Source: Leucobacter sp. OH1287 (GTDB lineage Bacteria > Actinomycetota > Actinomycetes > Actinomycetales > Microbacteriaceae). From it: a DNA stretch of 64,000 nucleotides. This document shows, in pieces, positions 18,601 to 26,357 of the stretch. Under the pieces are notes generated by a model, which searched no databases, was not told the DNA's origin, and saw nothing but the letters and a program-made list of their open reading frames with translations. The position numbers and the translations under genes are program-made. Position 1 is the first letter of the stretch; each line of letters begins with the position of its first letter. The stretch spans positions 1-64,000 of the forward strand of contig NZ_RQYM01000008.1 in assembly GCF_003859945.1 (NCBI RefSeq), written 5' to 3'.

Positions 18601-20286
18601 TCATCCGAATGTGAATGCATTCGCTTTAACACCCTTGCTGAAGGTTATTTTCACGGTTGCTCCCGACTGCGGTTTGTCGAATTTCACGAGCTTGTAGAGC
18701 CGCGCATCACCCACCTGGACGGTGCCATCAACAACATCGGCACCGGGGTTTGCGGGTGTCCCGTCAACGGTCACGGTGGCGGTGGATCCTGCTGGCCCGC
18801 TCATCACCAGGAACATTTCCCGCCCCGAGAATCGGTAGCTGAGGCTTGCGCCGTCTGCTTCTGAGGTGATTGATTCCTCATCAACCTGCCACCTGCCATC
18901 GAGTGTCCAACTGTTGACGTCGCGCAGTTTCGCGGCACTGTAGTCGTTGCTGTCGTTTCGCAGGCGAGGCTCGCCAGCAAAGCCGCGTGCCCGCTGCGTC
19001 CCCAGGTAGGTTTCGGGGGATTGGCCAACGGTTGTGCTGCTGATTTCACCGGTGGTTTTTGATTTCTCGCCGCTGCTGCCAAGCAGCTTCCGGATCTGTT
19101 CCTCAGCCTCCTCGTATTCGCCCTCGCCGAAGTGGCTCCAGACAACGTTTCCGTCCTGGTCAATCAGATACTTCGCTGGCCAGTAGTTGTTGTGGTAGGC
19201 AGCCCAGGTCTTGAAATCGTTATCGAGTGCGACCGGATATTTAATCTCGGCGTCAACAACCGCGCGCTGCACGTTAGCACTCTCCCGCTCAAACGCGAAC
19301 TCGGGTGCGTGCACGCCGACGATTTCAAAGCCCTGATCGTGATATTGCTCATACCAGGCGTTCAGGTACGGCTGGGTGCGGATGCAGTTGATGCATGAGT
19401 ATGTCCAGAAATCAACGAGCACAACCTTGCCGCGCAGTCCCTCAATGGTGAGCGGATCCGAGTTGATCCACTCTTTAATCCCGGTGAACTCCGGCGCTGC
19501 GGGTCCTGAGACGCTGCCGCTGGTGGATCCGCTGCCACCGTCTTTATCCCCCTCAGAACCGGTCTGCTTGGGGATCAGCTGGTGTTCAATATCGGAGATG
19601 ATTGGCACATTGCCAACAGCCCAAGCCTGCACTTTCTTGTCGACACCGGTTGCAACCAGCACGCCAACGAGGATGAACAGGATTGCGACGATCCGCTGGA
19701 ACCAGCCGCGGGGGTTTGCGGCCCAGCCGAGTTTCGCGATCAGTTTGCGGCCGAGCAGGGAGATGGCGAGCAGCATACCCGCCATGCCGATGCAGTAGGC
19801 GCTGATGTAGACGAAACCGGCAACCGGTTGTGCGGGCAGAACTGTCGCGATAACCCACGCATAGACGGGGCTGCAGGAGCTGAACACGGGGCCGAGTGCC
19901 GCGCCCGTCAGCAGCGCAGAAACCGGGCCGCCACCGGTGTTTTGGGCGCGATCCAGGAGCTTGTGTGATTTGTTGCCGAGCCCGAACTTGACGGAGATTT
20001 TCGTCCACAGGTCAGGGAACAGCATGAAAATGCCGAGGATGATGACGAGCACGCCGGACGCTATCGACCAGAATCGCGGATCCACTCCGATGGCCAGGGT
20101 TGAAACCTTGAGCAGCAGGGTGAACGCGAGCAGCGAAACCACCAGGCCGAGGGAGATCAGATACGGGCGGTAACGCGACTGTGCGCCCAGACTTCCTCCC
20201 ACGATGACGGGGAGGAAAGGCAGGACGCACGGCGCGAGTACCGAGATCACTCCGGCAAAGAGTGAGAGTACTATTGTGACCAGCAT
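18601..20286 (-). CDS. dipZ: DipZ-type fusion: CcdA membrane domain plus thioredoxin-like domain
   Basis: Moves reducing power across the membrane to extracytoplasmic thiols. Residues 1-220 form a CcdA/DsbD-like domain of six helices with redox cysteines in LAPCVLPFLP and SSCSPVYAW. A Gly/Ser linker (about 240-260) leads to a TlpA-like thioredoxin domain with WTYSCINCIRTQPYL and a late YWPAKYLID cis-Pro-type loop. A C-terminal beta-rich domain (about 430-561), as in mycobacterial DipZ, ends the protein. ATG at 20286, 2 bp after the lipoprotein gene, so it belongs to the same operon. Confidence 0.93.
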   Translation of the reverse strand: MLVTIVLSLFAGVISVLAPCVLPFLPVIVGGSLGAQSRYRPYLISLGLVVSLLAFTLLLKVSTLAIGVDPRFWSIASGVLVIILGIFMLFPDLWTKISVKFGLGNKSHKLLDRAQNTGGGPVSALLTGAALGPVFSSCSPVYAWVIATVLPAQPVAGFVYISAYCIGMAGMLLAISLLGRKLIAKLGWAANPRGWFQRIVAILFILVGVLVATGVDKKVQAWAVGNVPIISDIEHQLIPKQTGSEGDKDGGSGSTSGSVSGPAAPEFTGIKEWINSDPLTIEGLRGKVVLVDFWTYSCINCIRTQPYLNAWYEQYHDQGFEIVGVHAPEFAFERESANVQRAVVDAEIKYPVALDNDFKTWAAYHNNYWPAKYLIDQDGNVVWSHFGEGEYEEAEEQIRKLLGSSGEKSKTTGEISSTTVGQSPETYLGTQRARGFAGEPRLRNDSNDYSAAKLRDVNSWTLDGRWQVDEESITSEADGASLSYRFSGREMFLVMSGPAGSTATVTVDGTPANPGADVVDGTVQVGDARLYKLVKFDKPQSGATVKITFSKGVKANAFTFG

Positions 20287-20288
20287 AT

Positions 20289-20771
20289 TTAGTTGCTCAT
20301 CGCTCCGGTTACCAGGTCAGCGGCGCTCTCAGGAACCCAGCTCTCTTTTGCGTCGCCGTTGCTGTCAAGCTCAACGAAGGTTGGCGCTGAGGTGACGCTG
20401 TACTTGTCGGCAACATCCTGGTGGCTTTCGAGGTTAACACGAACCACGGTTGTGCCCTCTGGGATGCTCGCTGCGTCCTCGCTGAAGGTTTTGTCGATCG
20501 CAGAGCTGGTTGCCGCGTCATCGGCAAAGAACAGCACAACGCGGTTGCCGTCGTACTTGCTCATCGCGCTCGAGTACTCTTTGTAGGTTGTGTAGGAGGC
20601 GCTCATCATGGCGTCGTGCTCCATTGAGTCCTTCTCCATGCTGTCTTTTTCCATGGATTCGTTGGTCATCGCCTTGTCTGCTTCCATCGCGTCACCGGTG
20701 CTACACGCGGTGAGTGAGAAAGCTGAAGCGGCGATAAGGGACATGATTACTGCTGATGTTTTTTTGTTCAT
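20289..20771 (-). CDS. Lipoprotein with thioredoxin-like fold lacking the CxxC pair
   Basis: 160 residues with a signal peptide and lipobox LTAC (Cys about 23). A Met/Asp/Lys-rich repeat, SMEKDSMEKDSMEHDAMM, follows and could bind metal ions such as copper (inference). The remaining 100 residues look like a thioredoxin fold: NRVVLFFADDAATS sits where WCxxC normally is, then VVRVNLESHQDVADKYSVTSAPTFVELDSNG with the cis-Pro of thioredoxins. Both redox cysteines are missing, so it is not a normal oxidoreductase. It lies 2 bp upstream of dipZ, suggesting a partner or chaperone role. ATG follows TGGAGTT. Confidence 0.75.
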   Translation of the reverse strand: MNKKTSAVIMSLIAASAFSLTACSTGDAMEADKAMTNESMEKDSMEKDSMEHDAMMSASYTTYKEYSSAMSKYDGNRVVLFFADDAATSSAIDKTFSEDAASIPEGTTVVRVNLESHQDVADKYSVTSAPTFVELDSNGDAKESWVPESAADLVTGAMSN

Positions 20772-21143
20772 AACTCCAGTATGCCGAGCAGATATTACAG
20801 GGCATGGGTCTAATTTATTACCAATTTCTTACGCTTTCTAGTCAGGCTGTTTCGATTTCTGCTGAGGCTGATTTTGCCCGGTGGGGTAGCCCTCTATGTT
20901 ATTACGGCTATCCCTATTTATGGCGGCGGGGGCGGATCCGCCCTGCCCGCCCTGTTCGCTTGAAATCACGCTGTTTTTTGTCCAGAAACCTCGCTTTTTA
21001 GCCCCTTTTTGCTGTTATTCAGCTGGTAGCTCTGCCTTGCCCTGTCAACTAGGTTGAGTTAGGGATTGCACGCAATTGCATGAACAGTAAGTGTGTAGGC
21101 AACCGGGACGCAAACCGGGTTTGCGAAAGACAGGGGGAGTGAA
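20772..21143. other. Intergenic region between the dipZ operon and the acylase gene
   Basis: No convincing gene lies in these 372 bp between divergent genes. On the minus side, TAATAT at about 20793-20798 may be the -10 of the lipoprotein/dipZ operon. A perfect 14-bp palindrome, GGGCGGATCCGCCC, lies near 20930. TGCACGCAATTGCATG near 21070 is partly symmetrical. A GGGGGAG ribosome site precedes the acylase ATG. Confidence 0.6.
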
Positions 21144-24035
21144 ATGGGATACGACACAGCGGACTCGCGTGAGCAGCGAAAGCCGAGGAAGAAAGGCAGG
21201 GTTCTGAAGCGGGTTTTGCTCTGGAGCTCAGCAACCCTCTTGACGCTCGCCCTCGTCGCAACCCTGGCGGTTGTCTATGTGCTGCGTGCACCGCTGCCAA
21301 AAACCGCCGGTGAGCTCGAGATTAAGGGGCTGAGCGGGGAGGTTTCTGTTGTGCGTGACGTGCTCGGGATCCCGCACATTTACGCCGAGAGTGATGCGGA
21401 TCTGATGCGCGCACAGGGGTTCGTTGACGCGCAGGACCGGTTCTTTCAAATGGATGTGCGCAGGCACCAAACCGCGGGCAGGCTCGCCGAAATGCTTGGT
21501 GACGTGGAGCAGATTAAGGACTCGGATGTGCTGATCCGCTCGCTGCAGTGGCGGGACAGGGCAGAGCAGGACGCCGAGTTGTTGAGCGAGGAAGCGCGCG
21601 GCCTCTATGAGGCGTACGCTGCCGGCGTTAACGAGTATCTGCACGGGAAAGCGCCCTGGCAGGTGGCTAACGAGTACGTGCTTTTGGGGTTGAGCGGCAC
21701 TGGCACAGAGATTGAGCCGTGGACGATCGCCGACTCGCTCAGCTGGCTGCGGTCAATTGCTTACGATCTGCAGGCTAACCCGCATCAAGAGAGCAGCAGG
21801 GTGCAAAGCTACAGCGTGTTTGGTGACACCGCGATCGCGGAGGAGTTTAATAAGCGGAACAACGAGAGTGAGTATCCGCCGATTCTCAGCGCCGATGAGG
21901 TGTCGCAGGTGAAGTCGCGCGACGAGTATATCGCTGAGGCTGGTTCGGGTGCTGAGACTGACGGTGCCGGGGCTGATGGAGCCGGGTCGGCTGGCTCGGG
22001 CGCCGGGGCGAGCAGCTCGGGCGGTTCGAGCGAGCAGGGCGGGGTTGTGGATCCACCAGCAACCGGCCAGTCTAGCGCCGCCGCAGCCCCCACTGCCGCA
22101 GACACCGCCACCACCTCTACCGCCGCAGCTCCCACCGCTGACCCTGTTGCCGCGCAGCTTGAAACCGTGGCGCGTGAACTGCAGCGGGTGACCCGGATTG
22201 TTGACGCGAATGTGGCGCTGGGATCGAACGCCTTCGTTGTTTCGGGTGAGCACACCGCGAGCGGTAAACCGATCCTCGCGAACGATCCGCACCTGCCGAT
22301 TTCTTACCCCTCAACCTGGCATCAGGTCGGGCTGCACTGTGTTGGATCCGGTGAGGGCTGCAGTTTTGATGTTGCGGGCTTTGGGTTTGCCGGGGTTCCG
22401 GGCGTTATGATCGGCCGGAATGCGCAGCTGTCGTGGGGGATTACATCCTTCCTCGGCGACACCGCTGACCTGGTGGTTGAGCGCAATCTGAGTGAGGACA
22501 GCTATGAACGTGACGGTGTTCCGGTTGCTTACGAGACCAGGACCGAGGAGTTTAAGGTTGCGGGCGGTGAGAGCTTTAGCAGGGAGCTGAAGCGCAGCGT
22601 GCACGGGCCGATTGTGCCCGATAAACAGTTTGTGAGCGTGGACGCGCTAAACAGCCTGCCCGCGTTCCAAGACGCTGCGGGCAGCGGATCCGAGGCGAGC
22701 GGCGGATCCGAGGCGGGCTTTAGCCGGTACTCGATAGCTCTGCAGGCAACAGGGGACCAGCCCGGATACACCGGTGAGGGATTCTTGGCGCTGAACCGTG
22801 CAAAGAACCCGACAGAGGTGCAGCGGGCCGCAAAGCTTATTACCGGGCCTAACCTGTCGCTTGTTTACGCGACTGACGCAGGCGATATCGGCTATGTTAG
22901 CACCGGTAAAATCCCGATCCGCCCAAAGAAAGCAGAGAGCGATTTCGTTGTTGATGGGGTTCCGAGCGCAGACAACCTCGGCGCCGATGGTCGATGGCCG
23001 CGCCCGGGCTGGGATTCCAGCTACGACTGGCGGGGACTCTACGAGAACGAGCAGATCCCTTCAACGGTAAACCCCGATGACGGCATAATTGTGAGCACAA
23101 ACAACGATCTTGCGCCCGCCGAGGTTGGGCCGTACCTGGGTACCGCGTTTGATCACGGTAATCGGGCAAAACAGATGCGTGAGCGGATTGTTGAGTTTGC
23201 AAAAGATGGCGGCCTGACGCTGAAAGAGGCCGGTCAGGTGATGCTCGCTGATCGCGTACCGGTCGGTTATGTGATCGGTGATGACCTGGCGGCGGTGGAA
23301 TTTGCAGGATTTGATCCGACCGGTGTGAAACCTCGTGAGGGAGTGGAGCAGCCCAAGCACACCCCGACAGTGAAGCAGCTGGAGGAGATGCGGGAGCTGC
23401 TGAGCTCCTGGGTTAGGGACGGCAGCCACAGCGATGTTGACGCGCAGGGCATGCCCGTTGCCGCCTCGCTCGCGTCTCACCTGCAGTATCGGCTGTTTGC
23501 TGACGAGTTTGCGGCCGCTCAGCCCGAGCCCGCCGAGTTCGCCCCCGACCCATCTTCGACCGCCATCGAGCTGCTGAGAGGGTTGTTGGCGGATCCGCAA
23601 AACCCGCTGTGGGATGATGTTTCGACGCCGGAGATCACCGAGACCGCGAACGATATTTTGCGTCTGGCTTATGTTGACGCATACCGTGACCTTAGCCAGC
23701 AGCTGGGCACCAACACTGCCGAGTGGCGCTGGGGTGACCTGCACAAGGAAACACCGGCTCACCCGCTGTTTGGTGGTGAGGGGATGCCGTGGTTTATTCG
23801 CGCGCTGTTCTCTCGCGACGCACACGAGCTCGCGGGCGGACCATCAGCCCCGCAGCTCAGCTACTTTAATCCCGCGGTCAACCCCGATGGGACGGTGAGC
23901 TACGAAAATCATCTAGCAGCTTCGATGCGCTACGCGGTTGATATGAGCGGTGTGAATAAGGTGCTGTGGGTGAACACCTCTGGCAGTTCAGGACACCCGC
24001 TTTCACCGCACGTTAATGATCAGTTCGAGCACTGA
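21144..24035 (+). CDS. Penicillin acylase family protein, probably ended early by a nonsense codon
   Basis: An Ntn-hydrolase amidase of the penicillin G acylase / AHL acylase / aculeacin acylase group; substrate unknown. A basic N-terminus and one membrane helix (about 23-50) anchor it outside. The alpha chain starts VSVVRDVLGIPHIYAES. A Ser/Gly/Ala-rich spacer at about 265-345 precedes the self-cleavage site ALGSNAFVVSGEHT, whose nucleophile is Ser361. ANDPHLPIS and NTSGSSGHPLSPHVNDQFE follow. At 24033-24035 TGA replaces an expected Trp codon; the frame continues ATGEYFSWRFSRKAI to a second TGA at 24135-24137, as in intact relatives. Confidence 0.9.
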   Translation: MGYDTADSREQRKPRKKGRVLKRVLLWSSATLLTLALVATLAVVYVLRAPLPKTAGELEIKGLSGEVSVVRDVLGIPHIYAESDADLMRAQGFVDAQDRFFQMDVRRHQTAGRLAEMLGDVEQIKDSDVLIRSLQWRDRAEQDAELLSEEARGLYEAYAAGVNEYLHGKAPWQVANEYVLLGLSGTGTEIEPWTIADSLSWLRSIAYDLQANPHQESSRVQSYSVFGDTAIAEEFNKRNNESEYPPILSADEVSQVKSRDEYIAEAGSGAETDGAGADGAGSAGSGAGASSSGGSSEQGGVVDPPATGQSSAAAAPTAADTATTSTAAAPTADPVAAQLETVARELQRVTRIVDANVALGSNAFVVSGEHTASGKPILANDPHLPISYPSTWHQVGLHCVGSGEGCSFDVAGFGFAGVPGVMIGRNAQLSWGITSFLGDTADLVVERNLSEDSYERDGVPVAYETRTEEFKVAGGESFSRELKRSVHGPIVPDKQFVSVDALNSLPAFQDAAGSGSEASGGSEAGFSRYSIALQATGDQPGYTGEGFLALNRAKNPTEVQRAAKLITGPNLSLVYATDAGDIGYVSTGKIPIRPKKAESDFVVDGVPSADNLGADGRWPRPGWDSSYDWRGLYENEQIPSTVNPDDGIIVSTNNDLAPAEVGPYLGTAFDHGNRAKQMRERIVEFAKDGGLTLKEAGQVMLADRVPVGYVIGDDLAAVEFAGFDPTGVKPREGVEQPKHTPTVKQLEEMRELLSSWVRDGSHSDVDAQGMPVAASLASHLQYRLFADEFAAAQPEPAEFAPDPSSTAIELLRGLLADPQNPLWDDVSTPEITETANDILRLAYVDAYRDLSQQLGTNTAEWRWGDLHKETPAHPLFGGEGMPWFIRALFSRDAHELAGGPSAPQLSYFNPAVNPDGTVSYENHLAASMRYAVDMSGVNKVLWVNTSGSSGHPLSPHVNDQFEH

Positions 24036-24118
24036 GCGACGGGCGAATACTTCAGCTGGCGGTTTAGCCGCAAGGCGATAACTGAGCAGCAGCATGAGGT
24101 GCTGACGCTGAAACCCGC

Positions 24119-24162
24119 AGCGGATCCCGCTGGTTGAGTGCCGTAGCGGATCCCGCTGGTTG
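24119..24162 (+). repeat. 18-bp direct repeat across the second stop of the acylase gene
   Basis: AGCGGATCCCGCTGGTTG occurs at 24119-24136 and 24145-24162. The first copy spans the downstream stop, which is probably the ancestral one. Confidence 0.8.
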
Positions 24163-24218
24163 GGCGCCTTGGCAGGGAGGGTGGGAGGGTGCTAGGGCAG
24201 TGGATCGGTTTACGGGCG

Positions 24219-24398
24219 CTAGATATCTAGGGCTTCAAACACATCCTCGGCAGTCTTAAATCTTCGCTGACCACTGTCAAGGATCTGTTCAGACTCTGCG
24301 ATAGCTGCGAGAGATTCGGTGTTAGGGTCAAAACACTCTGTAGCCTCTGCTGCCCGGGTATCTGTTTCTTCGTCACCCAGGGGGTTGATTGATGACAT
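24219..24398 (-). CDS. 59-residue RelB/DinJ-tail-like small protein
   Basis: Starts at ATG 24396-24398 behind a clear AAGGAG ribosome site and ends at TAG 24219-24221. The product is acidic. Its C-terminal half (AIAESEQILDSGQRRFKTAE, then DVFEAL) resembles the tail of RelB/DinJ-type antitoxins, which carry a similar EGExIxxxxxAKRFxxxExLFxxLE pattern and wrap around a RelE/YafQ toxin. The ribbon-helix-helix DNA-binding part is missing and no toxin gene is adjacent, so it may be an orphan neutraliser or a relic. It follows the next upstream gene by 38 bp on the same strand. Confidence 0.6.
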   Translation of the reverse strand: MSSINPLGDEETDTRAAEATECFDPNTESLAAIAESEQILDSGQRRFKTAEDVFEALDI

Positions 24399-24436
24399 TA
24401 GAACTCCTTATATTAGTGTCTGTGATCTGTTCGCTG

Positions 24437-24859
24437 TTACTCGTTGAACGCCTGTCTGTGTAGCTCGCGAGCTTCGGGAGTTGACGCCCAAACCTGTACG
24501 GGTTTGCCGTAGCGGGTCATACTTGCACTGACTCCCGGAACACCCCAGTTATGCACGCTATAGACTACAGCCTCTTCCTTGTTTGACGGCATTATCGTTA
24601 ATGAAGGGGTATAGTCCACAATACCGTGGGTGACACCATCGGGGAAAACAACAGCTGAGCCCAAGAGGTTACAGCCCTCACCAATACCTGTGTCTAGATC
24701 CTCAACCCTGATCGTCTGTCTCTCGCAGATTGGCAGCTCGTAATAACCATCTGGGACTTTCACACCGGACGATCTGCACGAGTACAGGGTGATGACACAC
24801 AGCGTCAAAACAACAAAGGCACTGAACGCCATTATGCCGTAAACCCGCTTTGGTTCCAT
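24437..24859 (-). CDS. Hypothetical membrane-anchored protein
   Basis: 140 residues, not recognised. One membrane helix at about 8-27 (VYGIMAFSAFVVLTLCVITL) runs into YSCRSS, where the Cys could be lipidated, although the context is not a classic lipobox. The outside domain has two Cys (PICERQ and GCNLLG) that could form a disulfide, and ends HRQAFNE. Codon use looks more AT-rich than the neighbouring housekeeping genes. It lies upstream of the RelB-tail-like gene and is divergent from the DUF4143 ATPase, inside an accessory region. Confidence 0.6.
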   Translation of the reverse strand: MEPKRVYGIMAFSAFVVLTLCVITLYSCRSSGVKVPDGYYELPICERQTIRVEDLDTGIGEGCNLLGSAVVFPDGVTHGIVDYTPSLTIMPSNKEEAVVYSVHNWGVPGVSASMTRYGKPVQVWASTPEARELHRQAFNE

Positions 24860-24923
24860 GCTTTTGATACTAGCAAAACGGTAGCTATTTCAAATATTCG
24901 TTGTTAAGTGGAGCTGGGGTGAT

Positions 24924-25015
24924 CTCGCAAAAGTGACGTTGGAAACCTCGCAAAAGTGTCATTCAAAGTCTCGCAAAAGTATCATTCAAAGTCTCGCAAA
25001 AGTGACATTTGCCTC
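24924..25015 (+). repeat. Four tandem 23-bp repeats upstream of the DUF4143 ATPase
   Basis: Units start at 24924, 24947, 24970 and 24993. Each begins CTCGCAAAAGTG (unit 3 has CTCGCAAAAGTA), followed by a more variable ACATTCAAAGT-like half. There are no spacers, so it is not a CRISPR. The array lies 22 bp before the ATPase start and looks like a set of protein-binding iterons. Confidence 0.9.
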
Positions 25016-25024
25016 TTTCTCTGT

Positions 25025-25030
25025 TAGGCT
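25025..25030 (+). promoter_or_regulatory. -10-like TAGGCT for a leaderless DUF4143 ATPase mRNA
   Basis: TAGGCT ends 7 bases before ATG 25038, directly downstream of the repeat array. TTGCCT lies in the -35 region but with short spacing. Confidence 0.35.
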
Positions 25031-25037
25031 GCATGCT

Positions 25038-26291
25038 ATGAGTTACATCCCGAGAGCTGTAGATTACACCATCAATCTGGCGCTTCAAAGCGTTGGTGCA
25101 GTGCTGCTTGAGGGGCCTCGTGGCTGCGGTAAAACAGAGACTGGTTTGCACGTCACTAACTCTCAAATTCGACTTGACCAGAGCAGCAGCAGAGAGCTCG
25201 CACTGCTAAGCCCGAGTAAAGCGTTGGAGGGCGCTACGCCACGGTTGATAGACGAGTGGCAGATGGTGCCTGAAATTTGGAATGAGATAAGGCACGAAAT
25301 AGATGCTCGGCGCAGCCCCGGTCAGTTTGTGCTTTCTGGCTCTGCATCACCCGCAGATGATTCAACCCGGCACACGGGAGCAGGTAGGTTCTCGCGCACT
25401 CGGATGAGACCCCTCGCGTTGGGGGAGCAATTCCAGAGTGTTCCGGGAATTACCCTAAACCAGCTGTTGTCTGAACCGAAGCTGGAGGTTATGCTTAGCG
25501 AGGTCAGCTACCTGCAGCTGGCTGAATTGGCTGTGCGCGGAGGGTGGCCCGGTTTGATTGGCTTAGCTCTGCAGCCGAGTATGCGTTTCAACCGTGACTA
25601 TATTGAAAATATCGTTCACGCCGACATGTCTCAGCTGGGTTCTGACTTTGCTCCTGAGAGAGTGCGACGGCTGTTAAGAAGCATCTCTAGAAACAGTTCT
25701 AGTGAGGCTGCCGCGACAACGCTTTCTGCGGATGTGTCAGCAGACGGTGGATCCGTTGCCCCGGTAACAGTGCGCAAGTATCTTGACGCACTAGCTCGGA
25801 TATTTGTGCTTGAAGAACTGCCTGCTTGGAGCGGATCGTTGCGATCTAAGTCTCGATTGCGAAAGCAGCCGAGACTGCACTTCTGTGACCCGTCACTAGC
25901 GTGTGCCGCATTACAGATATCTCCTGATTCGCTCGCAACAGATCCAGAGTTCTTTGGCCAGATATTCGAGAGCATGGCTGTTCGTGACCTGCGCACATAC
26001 GCAGAGCAGATAGATGCCTACTGCTTTGGTTATCGAGATGAGTCAAACCTTGAAATCGATCTGCTCATGGAGTTCTTTGCTGGTGGTTGGGCCGGCTTTG
26101 AGGTTAAACTTGGTGAATCACCGGGCGTTTTAGAAAGTGCGGAGCGCAACCTGCTGAGGATAGCTAACGACCGGATGAAACAGCCCCCTAAGTTCCTGGC
26201 CATCATTACCGGAGGTTCAAGGCTGTTCACACTGCCGAGCGGCGTGCACGTTGTGCCACTTGCCCTGCTGCGTCCAATAATGGCTGGCTAG
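25038..26291 (+). CDS. AAA_14 / DUF4143 ATPase with nuclease-like C-terminus
   Basis: About 417 residues. The N-terminal AAA domain has a Walker A (LLEGPRGCGKTETG, about 21-34) and a Walker B-like PRLIDEWQMVPEIWNEI, then VLSGSASP (sensor region). The C-terminal DUF4143 part contains RGGWPGLIGLA and, late, EIDLLMEFFAGGWAGFEVKLG, a D...ExK pattern like PD-(D/E)XK nucleases. The family is common in actinobacteria and many prokaryotes but its role is unresolved. ATG at 25038 fits the family start (YIPRAVDYTINLAL); the frame is open upstream through the repeats, which are unlikely to be coding. The DUF3825 gene follows by 66 bp. Confidence 0.85.
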   Translation: MSYIPRAVDYTINLALQSVGAVLLEGPRGCGKTETGLHVTNSQIRLDQSSSRELALLSPSKALEGATPRLIDEWQMVPEIWNEIRHEIDARRSPGQFVLSGSASPADDSTRHTGAGRFSRTRMRPLALGEQFQSVPGITLNQLLSEPKLEVMLSEVSYLQLAELAVRGGWPGLIGLALQPSMRFNRDYIENIVHADMSQLGSDFAPERVRRLLRSISRNSSSEAAATTLSADVSADGGSVAPVTVRKYLDALARIFVLEELPAWSGSLRSKSRLRKQPRLHFCDPSLACAALQISPDSLATDPEFFGQIFESMAVRDLRTYAEQIDAYCFGYRDESNLEIDLLMEFFAGGWAGFEVKLGESPGVLESAERNLLRIANDRMKQPPKFLAIITGGSRLFTLPSGVHVVPLALLRPIMAG

Positions 26292-26345
26292 GTTTATCGG
26301 ACCGAGACGCACTAAATCAGGGTGTTGGTCGCTTGTCTTCGCTAG

Positions 26346-26351
26346 TAGAAT
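26346..26351 (+). promoter_or_regulatory. -10 box TAGAAT for a leaderless DUF3825 mRNA
   Basis: TAGAAT ends 6 bases before ATG 26358. It gives this gene a promoter of its own besides any readthrough from the ATPase gene. Confidence 0.5.
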
Positions 26352-26357
26352 TCATGT

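Noticed and set aside
18585-18632. Longer start for the response regulator
   Set aside because: The additional residues overlap the end of dipZ and the promoter, and the receiver domain begins right after GTG 18584.
21080-21095. TAAGTGTGTA near 21083 as a second copy of the element end seen at the left edge
   Set aside because: Only ten bases are shared and no boundary or target duplication is visible, so it may be chance.
24924-25015. Tandem 23-bp repeats as a CRISPR array
   Set aside because: The units follow one another without spacers and no cas gene is present.
24933-25037. Upstream extension of the DUF4143 protein through the repeats
   Set aside because: The extra 35 residues come from the iterons, lack family resemblance, and the ATG at 25038 matches the usual protein start.
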